NCBI RefSeq assembly: GCF_012933555.1
Contig: NZ_JABBPK010000001.1
Span: 1,528,001 to 1,592,000, forward strand
DNA: 64,000 nt
Direction of reading: 5' to 3'
Origin: Niallia alba
GTDB lineage: Bacteria > Bacillota > Bacilli > Bacillales > Cytobacillaceae
This document shows positions 17,678 to 27,715 of the stretch, in pieces. The notes beneath the pieces are model-generated. The model did no database searches, was not told the origin of the DNA, and saw nothing but the letters and a program-made list of their open reading frames with translations. The translations under genes and the position numbers were made by a program. How positions within the stretch are numbered: position 1 is the stretch's first letter; each line of letters opens with the position of its first letter.

Positions 17678-19096
17678 ATGACAAGATATGCATTAGCAGT
17701 AGATATCGGAGCCTCAAGTGGAAGGCTTATTCTTGGGTCTGTTCAGCAAGAAAAATTAGAGCTCAATGAAATTCATCGTTTTGAAAATAAGATGATCAAA
17801 AAAGGACAGCATTATTGTTGGGATATTAATCGGCTTTTTTCTGAAATAAAAAAAGGAATAAAAAAGTGCAACGATCTAGGTATTAAGCCAGAAAGTATTG
17901 GCATTGATACATGGGCGGTAGATTTTGTTTTACTAGATGAAAATGGAGAACTTTTAACAGATGCCGTTGCTTATCGGGATGATCGTACGGATGGGATGAT
18001 GGAAGAAGTTTTCCAAAATATCATGAAGGAAAGATTATACTTAGAAACGGGTATTCAATTCCAAAAATTTAATACGATCTATCAATTATATTCTTTAAAA
18101 AAGACGCAGTCAGAAGTATTAGAAAAGGCGAAAACCTTTTTGATGATTCCTGATTATTTACATTATTTACTTTCAGGTATATCAGCAAATGAATATACCA
18201 ATGCTTCTTCCACACAATTATTAAATGCTTTTACAAAAAAATGGGACAAAACGATTCTCGATACATTAGGAATAAACAGGGAAATGTTCCAAGAAATTAA
18301 AAAGCCAAATACGATTCTTGGAAATTTGAAGCCAGAATTGGTAGAGGAATTTGGTTTTGATATGAAAATAATCCTTCCGGCAACACATGATACAGGTTCT
18401 GCAGTCATTTCTGTTCCAGAGTTAAATGAGACGATTTATATCAGTTCTGGGACATGGTCATTGATTGGTGTTGAAAATAGTTTTCCTATTTGTGTAACGA
18501 AGGCGTTAGATTATAACTTTACGAATGAAGGAGGAATTGATTATCGTTTTCGTTTCTTGAAAAATATTATGGGGCTTTGGATGATACAGGAAGTGAGACG
18601 TAATTATCAGAATCAATACTCTTTTAGTGAGTTTGTTGAATTAGCAAAAGCAGCACATGATTTTTCAAGCACTGTAAATGTAAATGATAATCGTTTTTTA
18701 AAGCCTGACAATATGGTGGAAGAAATTCAGCACTATTGTGTAGAAACAGGCCAACAAGTTCCAGCAACACCAGGTGAGATAGCAAAATGTGTTTATGATA
18801 GTTTAGTAGAAAGCTATATTACAGCTATAGATGAAATAGAAGAAATTTTTGAAAAATCTTTTCCAAGTATTAATATTATTGGCGGTGGCTGCCAAAATGA
18901 AATGTTAAACCAATTACTTGCAGAAGCTACTAAGAAAGATGTATATGCTGGACCAATAGAAGCGACAGCTATTGGGAATATCGTTTCTCAATTTATTGCA
19001 TTAGGAGAAGTGGAAAATTTATCGGAAGCAAGACAAATGATAAAGAAATCTTTTGAAATTAAAACGTTTAAAGCAACCGAAGATGTAACCAAATAA
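17678..19096 (+). CDS. rhaB: L-rhamnulokinase
   Basis: 472 residues from the ATG at 17678, eight bases after AAGGAG; an in-frame GTG at 17672 is less well placed. This FGGY-family kinase uses ATP to form L-rhamnulose-1-phosphate. N-terminal ATPase motif AVDIGASSGRLILG, IGIDTWAVDFVLLD near 75, YRDDRTDGM near 97, ATHDTGSAV near 237, and the C-terminal IIGGGCQNEMLNQ near 405. Length matches B. subtilis RhaB (YulC). It is followed by rhaA after 15 bases and shares its transcript. Confidence 0.96.
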   Translation: MTRYALAVDIGASSGRLILGSVQQEKLELNEIHRFENKMIKKGQHYCWDINRLFSEIKKGIKKCNDLGIKPESIGIDTWAVDFVLLDENGELLTDAVAYRDDRTDGMMEEVFQNIMKERLYLETGIQFQKFNTIYQLYSLKKTQSEVLEKAKTFLMIPDYLHYLLSGISANEYTNASSTQLLNAFTKKWDKTILDTLGINREMFQEIKKPNTILGNLKPELVEEFGFDMKIILPATHDTGSAVISVPELNETIYISSGTWSLIGVENSFPICVTKALDYNFTNEGGIDYRFRFLKNIMGLWMIQEVRRNYQNQYSFSEFVELAKAAHDFSSTVNVNDNRFLKPDNMVEEIQHYCVETGQQVPATPGEIAKCVYDSLVESYITAIDEIEEIFEKSFPSINIIGGGCQNEMLNQLLAEATKKDVYAGPIEATAIGNIVSQFIALGEVENLSEARQMIKKSFEIKTFKATEDVTK

Positions 19097-19111
19097 AAGG
19101 AGGAAATAATT

Positions 19112-20365
19112 ATGTCTGTTAGAGAAAATTTTGAGTTAGCAAAAAAGCAATATGAACAATGGGGAGTAAATGTACAAGAAGCATTAGAAAAGCTAAAAAA
19201 TATTCCCATTTCGATTCATTGCTGGCAAGGAGATGATATCGCTGGATTTGAAGTGAATCAAAGAGAGTTATCCGGGGGAATTGATGTAACAGGAAATTAT
19301 CCTGGGAAAGCAACGAATCCAGAAGAATTAAGAAGCGATTTAGAGAAAGCACTCTCGCTTATCCCTGGTAAACATCGTGTCAATCTACATGCTATATATG
19401 CAGAAACAAATGGGGTAGCAGTAGAGAGAGATGAGCTAGAACCGAAGCATTTTGAAAATTGGGTACAATGGGCAAAAGAAAATGGATTAGGGTTAGATTT
19501 TAATCCTACTTTATTCTCCCATGAAAAAGCAGCAGATGGTTTAACATTAGCACATCCAAATAAGGAAATTCGTGATTTTTGGATTCAACATTGCATCGCA
19601 AGTAGAAAAATTGCTGAATATTTTGGTAAGGAGCTTGGTTCACCAGCCCTAACAAATATTTGGATTCCAGACGGCTATAAAGATATTCCAAGCGACCGCT
19701 TAACACCAAGAAAAAGATTAAAGGATTCATTAGATGAAATTTATGCTGTAGAAACAGATGAAAGATATAACTTAGACGCTGTAGAAAGCAAAGTTTTCGG
19801 AATTGGGTCAGAATCTTATGTAGTCGGCTCCCATGAATTTTACTTAGGTTATGCATTGAAAAATAATAAATTGTGCTTAATGGATACTGGTCACTATCAT
19901 CCAACAGAAACTGTTTCTAATAAAATTTCTTCCATGCTTTTATTTAGTGATAAATTAGCATTGCATGTATCTAGACCAGTGAGATGGGATAGCGATCATG
20001 TCGTTATTTTAGATGATGAACTAAAAGAAATTGCCGTAGAAATCGTCCGGAATGATGCATTAGATAAAGTAATCATCGGTCTAGATTTCTTTGACGCTAG
20101 TATTAATCGAGTAGCTGCATGGACAATTGGTACAAGAAATATGATTAAAGCACTTTTGAATGCATTATTACTTCCAAATGAAAAATTAAAACAATTACAA
20201 GAGGAAGGGAATTTCACAGAGAGATTAGCATTAATGGAAGAATTTAAAACATATCCATTTGGAGCTATTTGGGATTATTATTGTGAACAAATGAATGTAC
20301 CAGTGCGTGAATCTTGGCTAAATGAAGTGAAAATTTATGAAGAAGAAGTCCTTTTAAAGAGATAA
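19112..20365 (+). CDS. rhaA: L-rhamnose isomerase
   Basis: The 417-residue TIM-barrel metalloenzyme converts L-rhamnose to L-rhamnulose. The N-terminal [15 protein letters not shown] block, [28 protein letters not shown] and the metal-site [16 protein letters not shown] are all typical of RhaA. AAAGGAGG precedes the ATG. It pairs with rhaB in one operon. Downstream lies an apparently duplicated terminator around a GC-rich insert, which may move its transcript end about 270 bases. Confidence 0.96.
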   Translation: MSVRENFELAKKQYEQWGVNVQEALEKLKNIPISIHCWQGDDIAGFEVNQRELSGGIDVTGNYPGKATNPEELRSDLEKALSLIPGKHRVNLHAIYAETNGVAVERDELEPKHFENWVQWAKENGLGLDFNPTLFSHEKAADGLTLAHPNKEIRDFWIQHCIASRKIAEYFGKELGSPALTNIWIPDGYKDIPSDRLTPRKRLKDSLDEIYAVETDERYNLDAVESKVFGIGSESYVVGSHEFYLGYALKNNKLCLMDTGHYHPTETVSNKISSMLLFSDKLALHVSRPVRWDSDHVVILDDELKEIAVEIVRNDALDKVIIGLDFFDASINRVAAWTIGTRNMIKALLNALLLPNEKLKQLQEEGNFTERLALMEEFKTYPFGAIWDYYCEQMNVPVRESWLNEVKIYEEEVLLKR

Positions 20366-20377
20366 GGGAAATATAAA

Positions 20378-20411
20378 AAGCAATCACTCTATCTATTTTG
20401 AGTGATTGCTT
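20378..20411 (+). terminator. First copy of duplicated rhaA hairpin, T-tract lost
   Basis: AGCAATCACTC and GAGTGATTGCT form an 11-bp stem 13 bases after the rhaA stop. The bases after it are TCAGACC, not a T-run. An identical 34-base copy at 20647-20680 is followed by six T. Confidence 0.75.
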
Positions 20412-20646
20412 CAGACCGTAGACAAATCCCTGAATTTTAGATATAGAGGTTTGTCTATAGTATATTTATTAGTCTCTTTGAATAGGGATGTTGCTTTCCG
20501 CTTCAGGGGTTCGCTTTCCGTGGGGCTCGCGCTGAGCCGCTTCGGCCTTTGGCCTGCAGGGTCTCAGCTGTCTCGCTAATCCCACAGGAGTCTCACCTCT
20601 TCCACTCCAAGCAACGCATGAAAATTCCATTTTTGTCGACAAACTG
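20412..20646. repeat. Insert with GC-rich repeat core between two identical hairpins
   Basis: The 235-base insert has inverted ends: GCTTCAG-N3-GTAGACAAA on the left and the reverse complement GCTTCAG-N3-GTCGACAAA on the right, both sharing the last hairpin bases. The inside (about 20510-20600) matches the GC-rich centre of composite repeat copy 1, including GGCCTTTGGCCTGCAGGGTC. Confidence 0.7.
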
Positions 20647-20680
20647 AAGCAATCACTCTATCTATTTTGAGTGATTGCTT
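20647..20680 (+). terminator. Second copy of duplicated rhaA hairpin, with T-run
   Basis: It is identical to 20378-20411 and followed by TTTTTT, so this is the working terminator. Confidence 0.8.
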
Positions 20681-20718
20681 TTTTAATAGCACATGGAAAA
20701 GAGAAACTTGAATTTTTC

Positions 20719-20747
20719 TTTTCACTATAAGTATTTCCATGTATAAT
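20719..20747 (+). promoter_or_regulatory. Promoter of sensor triad 1
   Basis: TTTTCA (20719-20724), a 17-base spacer and TATAAT (20742-20747). ATGGAAA and TTTCCAT arms (20693-20699 and 20734-20740) flank the -35 region and could be a binding site. Confidence 0.55.
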
Positions 20748-20782
20748 GGAACATACAGTTTTTTCCTTTAGGAGGTGTCTGT

Positions 20783-21784
20783 ATGAAGAAGTTACTGTAT
20801 GTGTATATAAGTGTGTTTTTATTATTTGGTATTTATTTTTATCATTCCCATTTAAATGCTGCATTGGAGAATACGAATGGAATAAAAAGAGAGCGGTTAC
20901 AAGGTGTGGTGAATGATGAATATGTAATGGTAACCTTTATGGCTGGTATCGATTATTGGAAGTCTGTTTTAAAAGGATTTGAGGATGCCGCTAATGAATT
21001 AAATGTTTCCGTTGTATATAGAGGTGGAGCTTTATATGACTTACATGAACAAATTACAATTCTAGAGCAAGTTATAGCGAAGAAGCCTGCTGGGATTGCG
21101 ATTTCTGCCATAAATCCGAATGATTTAAATGCTACTATTAATAAAGCGGTTGATATGGGAATACCTATTGTTTTATTTGATTCAGATGCCCCGTTAAGTA
21201 ATGCGTCATCATTTTTAGGAACGAATAATTATCTTGCAGGGGCAGAAGCAGCAGATAAAATGGCTTCCTTAATTAATAACCAAGGAAAAGTAGCTGCTAT
21301 TACTTTACCAGAGCAGTTAAACCATCAAGAAAGAACTAAAGGCTTTATGGAAACAATGAAAACAAAATATCCGAAAATAAACGTTGTACAAGTTCTTGAT
21401 GGTGAAGGTGATCAACTTAAATCGGAAAAAGTAGCGAACGAGATTATACAAAAGTATCCAGATATAAAAGGGATATTTGTAACAGAAGCAAACGGCGGAG
21501 TCGGAGTGGCTGATGCTGCTACCAAAAACAAAAAGGTAGATTTAAAGATTATTAGTTTTGATGTTGATAGGAAAACATTAGATCATATAGAGAACGGATC
21601 TATTTCTGCGACAATGGCTCAAGGGACTTGGAATATGGGATATTGGTCGATGCAGTTCTTATTTAAATTACATAATGAGAAAACGAAAAATGATGATCAT
21701 TCTCTTCCCCCGTATGTAGACACAGGAATAACAATCGTTACAAAGGAGAATGTAAAAGAATATTATGCAGAATATACTAAATAA
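20783..21784 (+). CDS. Extracytoplasmic sugar-binding protein of sensor triad 1
   Basis: 333 residues. An N-terminal hydrophobic segment (about 4-22) has no lipobox cysteine, so the protein is membrane-anchored or secreted, unlike most Gram-positive binding proteins. The rest is a type I periplasmic-binding fold (about 45-315): FMAGIDYWKSVLKGFEDAA, AISAINPNDLNATINKAVDMGIPIVLFDSDAP, FLGTNNYLAGAEAADKM. It heads an operon with a YesM kinase (20 bases downstream) and a YesN regulator. By analogy with XylFII-LytS systems it probably presents sugar occupancy to the kinase rather than serving a permease. The ligand is unknown; rhamnose is plausible. Confidence 0.85.
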   Translation: MKKLLYVYISVFLLFGIYFYHSHLNAALENTNGIKRERLQGVVNDEYVMVTFMAGIDYWKSVLKGFEDAANELNVSVVYRGGALYDLHEQITILEQVIAKKPAGIAISAINPNDLNATINKAVDMGIPIVLFDSDAPLSNASSFLGTNNYLAGAEAADKMASLINNQGKVAAITLPEQLNHQERTKGFMETMKTKYPKINVVQVLDGEGDQLKSEKVANEIIQKYPDIKGIFVTEANGGVGVADAATKNKKVDLKIISFDVDRKTLDHIENGSISATMAQGTWNMGYWSMQFLFKLHNEKTKNDDHSLPPYVDTGITIVTKENVKEYYAEYTK

Positions 21785-21803
21785 AGAAGAAAGGCTATGA
21801 CAA

Positions 21804-23606
21804 ATGTTTCCGAAATTAGATAAAATCAATGATTTCTCCATTAGAGATAAGCTGATTGCTTTGTTTTTGCTAATTAGTATTCTCCCAGCTATTGGATTAG
21901 GATTGCTAGTAGGTGTTACGGTTGAGAAAATTTTAGGGGAGCAAGCTACGAAAAATACCCTGCAGTTGATTGATCAAGTGAACACAACATTGGAATCATC
22001 TATTACAAATGTACAAAATGTTAGTTATCTAATTTCAATGGATTCACAAATTAATTCGTTTTTTTCTCATGGACTGAGTGAAGATAAAGAGAAAGAACAG
22101 ATTTATTCGATTCGTCAAAAAATGCAAGGGTTTACATCTTTGTACCCAGAAATTGCAGGAATTTTACTCATCAATAGAGATGGACAATATATTAGCAATG
22201 AGCTTTATGCCAAAGAGGATGTGGACTTAACGAAGGAAGCATGGTATGAAGAAGCAGTAAAAAACAAAGGGATCTTCAAAATAATCGGCAAACCTCAAAA
22301 ACGCAATATTATTAGTCAAATTAATTACAAAGACAATGATGTGGTTACGGTTGTAAGGGCAATTGTTAATAGAGATACACAAGAAATCTCAGGCGTAATC
22401 TTAATAGATTTGAAACTAAGAGTAATAGGAGAAGCAATAAATAATGTTCAAATTGGACTATCTGGATTTTTAACCGTTATCGATGAAAGCGGAAAGGAGA
22501 TATATTCGACTTCTCATAAGGAATCGTTAGCCATTCCAGAAGCAATCTTATTGGAGAATGATTGGGGCTCTTATAAAAAGGTGATTAATGGGGAAAAAAT
22601 GGAGTTTATTTATCAGAGAACACCTTTTACCAATTGGACAACAGTGGGAATCTTTCACGTGGAAGAATCAGTAGCAGAAGTAAGGGAAATTCAGTTATAT
22701 CTATTCCTTTTTGTTTTTTTTCTGTGCTTCGTTGGTATAAGCGCTTCCTATTATTTTTCAAACTCCATTTCCAATCCAATTATCAAATTAATGATGATGA
22801 TGAGAAAACTGGAAGATGGCAATATGGATATACAATATGTAGGGAATCGGAAGGATGAGATAGGTAGACTGGGGAAAACGTTTAATCATATGATTACAAA
22901 GCTTAATAGCTTGATAAAGTTAACAGAAATACAAGAGAGGCAAAAACGAGAAGCGGAGCTAAGAAGCTTACAGGCTCATATTAAACCACATTTCTTATAC
23001 AATACACTAGATACTATTAATTGGATGGCAAGAAAGCATGGAGCAAAAGATGTCGCTGAGGTAGTGTCGTCCCTGTCTTCTTTTTTTAGAATTGGCTTAA
23101 GCAAGGGGAATGATTTTATTCCATTGAAAGACGAAATGAAGCATATACAAAGCTATCTGGCGATTCAAAAAGCAAGATATCAGGATAAATTAAATTATGA
23201 GATTACTTTTGAGCCTGGATTGGAAGAGGTAAAAATACTTAAATTAGTCCTTCAACCAATAGTAGAAAATGCGATTTATCACGGGATTAAAGAGAGAAGA
23301 GGACCAGGTGAAATTCTTATAAGTGCAGAACAAGACGGTAATTGTCTTGTGTTAAAAATTATCGATGATGGTATCGGCATAAGGGAAGAAGATTTAAGTA
23401 GTTTAAGAGAAGAACTAAACAGCCTTGTCATTTTGAATAAGGATAAGAAAGAACAAATAAATTTTGGGTATGGAATGATGAATGTACAAGCAAGAATTAA
23501 ACTAACATATGGCGAGGCATTTGGATTATCGATCGATAGTCAACTACATAAAGGAACCGTAGTGTTAATAAAACTTCCATTGAACTTAGGGGGAAGCAAG
23601 GAGTGA
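21804..23606 (+). CDS. YesM-type sensor histidine kinase of triad 1
   Basis: 600 residues. TM1 is at about 16-36, an extracellular dCache-like region at 40-290, TM2 at about 298-318, and HAMP at about 319-372. A His_kinase/LytS domain follows with phospho-acceptor H396 in KPHFLYNTLDTI, then an ATPase domain with QPIVENAIYHG (N box), DDGIGI and GYGMMNVQAR. It would phosphorylate the regulator encoded six bases downstream. AAAGGCTATGACAA is a weak ribosome site, so coupling to the binding-protein gene is likely. Confidence 0.93.
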   Translation: MFPKLDKINDFSIRDKLIALFLLISILPAIGLGLLVGVTVEKILGEQATKNTLQLIDQVNTTLESSITNVQNVSYLISMDSQINSFFSHGLSEDKEKEQIYSIRQKMQGFTSLYPEIAGILLINRDGQYISNELYAKEDVDLTKEAWYEEAVKNKGIFKIIGKPQKRNIISQINYKDNDVVTVVRAIVNRDTQEISGVILIDLKLRVIGEAINNVQIGLSGFLTVIDESGKEIYSTSHKESLAIPEAILLENDWGSYKKVINGEKMEFIYQRTPFTNWTTVGIFHVEESVAEVREIQLYLFLFVFFLCFVGISASYYFSNSISNPIIKLMMMMRKLEDGNMDIQYVGNRKDEIGRLGKTFNHMITKLNSLIKLTEIQERQKREAELRSLQAHIKPHFLYNTLDTINWMARKHGAKDVAEVVSSLSSFFRIGLSKGNDFIPLKDEMKHIQSYLAIQKARYQDKLNYEITFEPGLEEVKILKLVLQPIVENAIYHGIKERRGPGEILISAEQDGNCLVLKIIDDGIGIREEDLSSLREELNSLVILNKDKKEQINFGYGMMNVQARIKLTYGEAFGLSIDSQLHKGTVVLIKLPLNLGGSKE

Positions 23607-23612
23607 GAATGG

Positions 23613-24842
23613 ATGAATAAACAAAACTGGAATGTATTAATTGCTGATGATGAACCCATTATTCGTGATGGCATTCGAAATTCAATTGATTGGTCGTCTC
23701 TACAGATGAATGTCGTTGCAGAAGCAGAAGACGGGGAGGAGGCAATAGAACTTTCACTTATGTATTCAGTTGATATTCTTCTTGTCGATATAAATATGCC
23801 GATTATAAATGGATTAAACGTTATTAAGCATGTTAAGGAAAAGCTACCAGATTGTCGAATCATTATTATTACTGGTTACGATGAATTTAAGTATGCTCAA
23901 GAAGCAATCAGACTCAATGTTTCCGATTATTTGCTAAAGCCTATTGACTCTAATCACTTATTAGAATTACTAAACAAGTTGAAAAATGAATTAGTGAATG
24001 ATAATAATCAAAAGGATTTATTGGATAGAACGTCTGAACAATTTACTAAAAATTTGCCAACTTTAAAAAATACTTTTTTTCAAGAATGGGTAGAGGGGAA
24101 ACTAAATAACGAAGAAATCAGGAATCAATTAGCGTTATATTATTTAAATACAAATATCCCCAAAAGTTTAATAGTTGTATCTTGTTTAGAATTTCTTAAA
24201 AATAAATCAATGCTAAAGGAAAAGGAAAGAGAAGAAATCCAAGAATCACTAAAATATCACATTCTTTTGTTCTTTGAAACGGAAGAAGTTGGTTACTTTT
24301 ATGATGACTCTGGGCTTATCTTTCTTATAAGTTGGCATGAGATAACAAATGATCGTCTTGTGCAACTGGAGGAAATTATCAAGAATGAATTAAAAATGTC
24401 TATAGCAGTTTACATGGAAAGTAATGAAAAGGACTACAAGCATCTTTCCTTGTTATATAAAAAGTGCAAAGAAATTATACAAAAAGAAATTAATATTTCA
24501 CCTATAGTAAGAAGGGCAAAAAGTATGATTGAACATCAATATGCAGATTCAACGCTTTCCCTTGAAAAGGTTGCAGTAGCTTTACAGGTTTCTCCGGTTT
24601 ATTTAAGTCGGCTAATAAAACAAGAGTTAGGAGTCAGCTTTGTACAACTTCTCACACACAGAAGAATGAAGCAGGCCGTATACTTACTTCAATCAACAGA
24701 TTATCCAATTATTTCGATATCAGAATTAGTGGGGTATGAAACTCAGCATTATTTCAGTACAGCCTTTAAAAAAGTAATGGGCTTATCTCCAAATAAATAC
24801 CGTAGAAATATCATAGATGATTCAAATAACGTAAATAGTTAA
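23613..24842 (+). CDS. YesN/AraC-type response regulator of triad 1
   Basis: 409 residues. The receiver domain (about 5-122) has acidic DDE, phospho-acceptor D59 in LLVDINMP, and the KPID lysine. A variable middle follows, then two AraC helix-turn-helix motifs (about 308-405: LSLEKVAVALQVSPVYLSRLIKQ and ISELVGYETQHYFSTAFKKVMGLSPNKYR). AAGGAGTG precedes the ATG. Its likely target is the adjacent ABC operon at 25059, as in other sugar triads of this type; this is inference from position. Confidence 0.93.
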   Translation: MNKQNWNVLIADDEPIIRDGIRNSIDWSSLQMNVVAEAEDGEEAIELSLMYSVDILLVDINMPIINGLNVIKHVKEKLPDCRIIIITGYDEFKYAQEAIRLNVSDYLLKPIDSNHLLELLNKLKNELVNDNNQKDLLDRTSEQFTKNLPTLKNTFFQEWVEGKLNNEEIRNQLALYYLNTNIPKSLIVVSCLEFLKNKSMLKEKEREEIQESLKYHILLFFETEEVGYFYDDSGLIFLISWHEITNDRLVQLEEIIKNELKMSIAVYMESNEKDYKHLSLLYKKCKEIIQKEINISPIVRRAKSMIEHQYADSTLSLEKVAVALQVSPVYLSRLIKQELGVSFVQLLTHRRMKQAVYLLQSTDYPIISISELVGYETQHYFSTAFKKVMGLSPNKYRRNIIDDSNNVNS

Positions 24843-24844
24843 AG

Positions 24845-24878
24845 CAGGAGCTCTGTTATATTCGGGCTTCTTTTTTTA
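24845..24878 (+). terminator. Weak terminator after triad 1
   Basis: AGGAGC and GCTTCT (one G-T pair) precede seven T just after the regulator stop. The stem is short, so some readthrough is possible. Confidence 0.45.
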
Positions 24879-24924
24879 TTTGGCTGTGGGTTAATTAGCA
24901 ACAAATACTTAATTTTATAGAGAA

Positions 24925-24939
24925 ATGAAAGCGTTTTAT
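24925..24939 (+). promoter_or_regulatory. cre site upstream of the sugar ABC operon
   Basis: ATGAAAGCGTTTTAT matches the cre consensus at all fixed positions but one. It lies 120 bases before the binding-protein gene and implies CcpA control. Confidence 0.65.
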
Positions 24940-25058
24940 ATTAAGTTAAAAAAGTATAAAAATAGTAAATTATTTAAAAAGACCAGATTTATAGCGAATG
25001 CTATATTAGTTTTAGAAAAAGAAAACCACCTAATAAATATGGGAAGGGGGAAGTTTGT

Positions 25059-26141
25059 TTGTTTAAAAAAACGCTTACAATAATTAGTGTAGTAGTTTTA
25101 ATACTTATTACAACTGCTTGTGGAGTGCAAAAAACAGGTGCAGAGACAAAGGGGTTTATTGGGATCTCTATGCCTACCAAATCATCTGAAAGATGGGTAA
25201 ACGATGGAGAAAATATGAAAAAACTGTTTGAAGATCTTGGATATAGTACGGATTTACAATATGCAGAGGATATAATTGAGAACCAAACAGCACAGATTGA
25301 AAATATGATAACCAAAGGTGTTGATATTTTAGTCATTGCACCTATTGATGACCGTTCTGGATTAACTGGTGTTTTGGAAAGAGCACATAATAATGGGATA
25401 AAAATCATTTCGTATGACCGTTTAATTCAACATAGTGAATATGTAGATTACTATGCAACATTTGATAACTTTAAAGTAGGAGAATTACAAGGACAGTACA
25501 TTGAGGAAAAGCTGGAGTTAAAAAATTCTGAGGGCCCATTTAATATCGAGATTTTTGCAGGGTCTCCTGATGATAATAATGCTTACTTTTTCTTTGATGG
25601 AGCAATGTCCGTCCTTCAGCCATATATAGATTCTGGAAAACTAGTAGTAAGAAGTAAACAAACAAAATTTAGCCAGGGAGCAACACTTCGTTGGGATGGT
25701 GCATTAGCTCAATCAAGAATGGATAATTTATTGAGTGCTTATTATTCAACAGAACAAATTGATGCAGTATTGTCTCCATACGATGGAATTAGTATTGGCG
25801 TAATCTCTTCCTTAAGAGGTGTTGGATATGGAAGTAAAGATAAGCCGATGCCGATAATAACAGGACAAGATGCAGAGCTTGCTTCTATAAAAGCAATTAT
25901 AAATGGAAGACAAACGCAAACGATTTTTAAAGATACAAGGGAATTAGCAAAAAAAGCGGTAGAAATGGCAAGAGCTTTATTGAATGAAGAAGAAGCAGAA
26001 GTAAATGATGAAGAAACATATAATAACGGGAAAAAAATTGTTCCTGCCTATCTTTTAAAACCAGTTTCTGTAGATATTGATAATTATCAATCGGTGTTAG
26101 TAGATACAAATTATTATACGAAAGAACAGTTAGGCCAATGA
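25059..26141 (+). CDS. chvE: ChvE-like multiple-sugar-binding lipoprotein
   Basis: 360 residues from TTG (GGAAGGGGG upstream). The lipoprotein signal has its modified cysteine at C21 (LITTACG). The mature part is a type I binding fold: [44 protein letters not shown], and the ChvE-type [27 protein letters not shown] block. It delivers sugar to the GguA/GguB transporter encoded next. ChvE relatives bind several monosaccharides; here rhamnose is the contextual guess. It probably answers to sensor triad 1 and the cre site upstream. Confidence 0.9.
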   Translation: MFKKTLTIISVVVLILITTACGVQKTGAETKGFIGISMPTKSSERWVNDGENMKKLFEDLGYSTDLQYAEDIIENQTAQIENMITKGVDILVIAPIDDRSGLTGVLERAHNNGIKIISYDRLIQHSEYVDYYATFDNFKVGELQGQYIEEKLELKNSEGPFNIEIFAGSPDDNNAYFFFDGAMSVLQPYIDSGKLVVRSKQTKFSQGATLRWDGALAQSRMDNLLSAYYSTEQIDAVLSPYDGISIGVISSLRGVGYGSKDKPMPIITGQDAELASIKAIINGRQTQTIFKDTRELAKKAVEMARALLNEEEAEVNDEETYNNGKKIVPAYLLKPVSVDIDNYQSVLVDTNYYTKEQLGQ

Positions 26142-26173
26142 ATAATTGAAATAATATATTGGTGGTGAAGAAT

Positions 26174-27709
26174 ATGGCAAATATAATTCTCGAAATGCGT
26201 AATATTACAAAAGAATTCCCTGGGGTTAAGGCATTAGAAGAAGTTAAATTAAAGGTAAAAGCAGGAGAAATACATGCACTATGTGGCGAAAATGGAGCTG
26301 GAAAGTCTACATTGATGAAAGTGCTTAGTGGTGTTTACCCTTATGGCGCCTATTCTGGTGATATTCTTTTTCAAAATGAGATTTGTGAATTTAAAAATAT
26401 TAAGCAAAGTGAAGAGCTTGGAATTGTAATTATTCATCAAGAATTAGCATTAGTTCCGGAATTGGCAATAGCAGAAAATCTTTTTTTAGGAAATGAAATC
26501 GTTAACAATGGTGTGATTAATTGGAATGAAACGTTTCTTCGTGCCAAAGCTTTACTGCAAAAGGTTGGTTTAAAGGAATCACCCAATGTGAAGGTAAGTG
26601 AAATTGGAGTAGGAAAACAGCAATTAGTTGAAATAGCAAAAGCATTGTCAAAGGATGTTAAATTACTTATTTTGGATGAACCGACAGCTTCATTAAATGA
26701 GGACGATAGTGAAAACTTATTGAATTTATTATTAGAATTTAAAAAACAAGGAATGTCTGCCATTATCATTTCCCATAAATTAAATGAGATTGAAAAGGTT
26801 GCAGATTCGATCACCATTTTAAGGGACGGAAAAACAATTGAGACATTGGATGTCAAGAACGATCAAGTGGATGAAAATCGCATTATTAAAGGCATGGTTG
26901 GAAGAGATCTTACAAATCGTTATCCCGAACGTATTCCTAAAATTGGTGAAATTGTATTTGAAGTAAAAGACTGGAATGTATACCACCCAAAACATATCGA
27001 TAGAAAAGTCATTGATAATGTGAGCATTACGATACGTAAAGGGGAAATAGTTGGAATTGCTGGGCTTATGGGTGCTGGTCGTACGGAATTAGCAATGAGC
27101 TTATTCGGGAGAGCATACGGAAAAAATATAACTGGTAACATCGTAAAAAATGGAAAAGAATTGAAATTAAAGGATGTAGCATCAGCGATTAATAATGGAT
27201 TAGCGTATGTTTCGGAAGATCGAAAGGGCGATGGCTTAATTTTAATGGAAGATATCAAGCAAAACATTACGCTGGCAACCCTTGACCGAATTTCCAAACG
27301 ATCTGTTTTAAATAAGAACCAAGAAATAAAGGTAGCAGAAGAATATCGTCAAAAATTTAGAATAAAGACGCCGAGTGTCTTCCAAAAAGCAGGGAATTTA
27401 AGTGGCGGAAATCAACAAAAAATAGTTTTAAGTAAATGGGTGTTTTCAGAACCAGATATTTTAATATTAGATGAACCTACAAGAGGAATTGATGTTGGAT
27501 CAAAGTATGAAATTTATACCATCATTAATGAACTAGTAAAAGAAGGAAAAAGCATTCTCATGATTTCTTCTGAATTACCAGAGTTATTAGGGATGTGTGA
27601 CCGCATATATGTGATGAATGAAGGTCGCATAACAGGGGAAGTTCTGAAAGAAGAAGCAGATCAAGAGAAATTAATGAAATACATGACCAAAAGTAAAGTA
27701 AGGGGGTAA
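26174..27709 (+). CDS. gguA: Sugar ABC transporter ATPase, two-domain (GguA/MmsA type)
   Basis: 511 residues from the ATG at 26174 (GGTGGTG upstream). Two ABC domains lie in tandem. The first (about 1-240) has Walker [10 protein letters not shown], a shortened [10 protein letters not shown] signature and Walker [10 protein letters not shown]. The second (about 250-505) has a degenerate Walker [10 protein letters not shown], an LSGGNQQK signature and [13 protein letters not shown]. This asymmetry is standard for RbsA/XylG/GguA transporters. The [12 protein letters not shown] block is typical of GguA. It energises uptake with the binding protein (25059) and permease (27716). Confidence 0.94.
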   Translation: MANIILEMRNITKEFPGVKALEEVKLKVKAGEIHALCGENGAGKSTLMKVLSGVYPYGAYSGDILFQNEICEFKNIKQSEELGIVIIHQELALVPELAIAENLFLGNEIVNNGVINWNETFLRAKALLQKVGLKESPNVKVSEIGVGKQQLVEIAKALSKDVKLLILDEPTASLNEDDSENLLNLLLEFKKQGMSAIIISHKLNEIEKVADSITILRDGKTIETLDVKNDQVDENRIIKGMVGRDLTNRYPERIPKIGEIVFEVKDWNVYHPKHIDRKVIDNVSITIRKGEIVGIAGLMGAGRTELAMSLFGRAYGKNITGNIVKNGKELKLKDVASAINNGLAYVSEDRKGDGLILMEDIKQNITLATLDRISKRSVLNKNQEIKVAEEYRQKFRIKTPSVFQKAGNLSGGNQQKIVLSKWVFSEPDILILDEPTRGIDVGSKYEIYTIINELVKEGKSILMISSELPELLGMCDRIYVMNEGRITGEVLKEEADQEKLMKYMTKSKVRG

Positions 27710-27715
27710 GTATAC

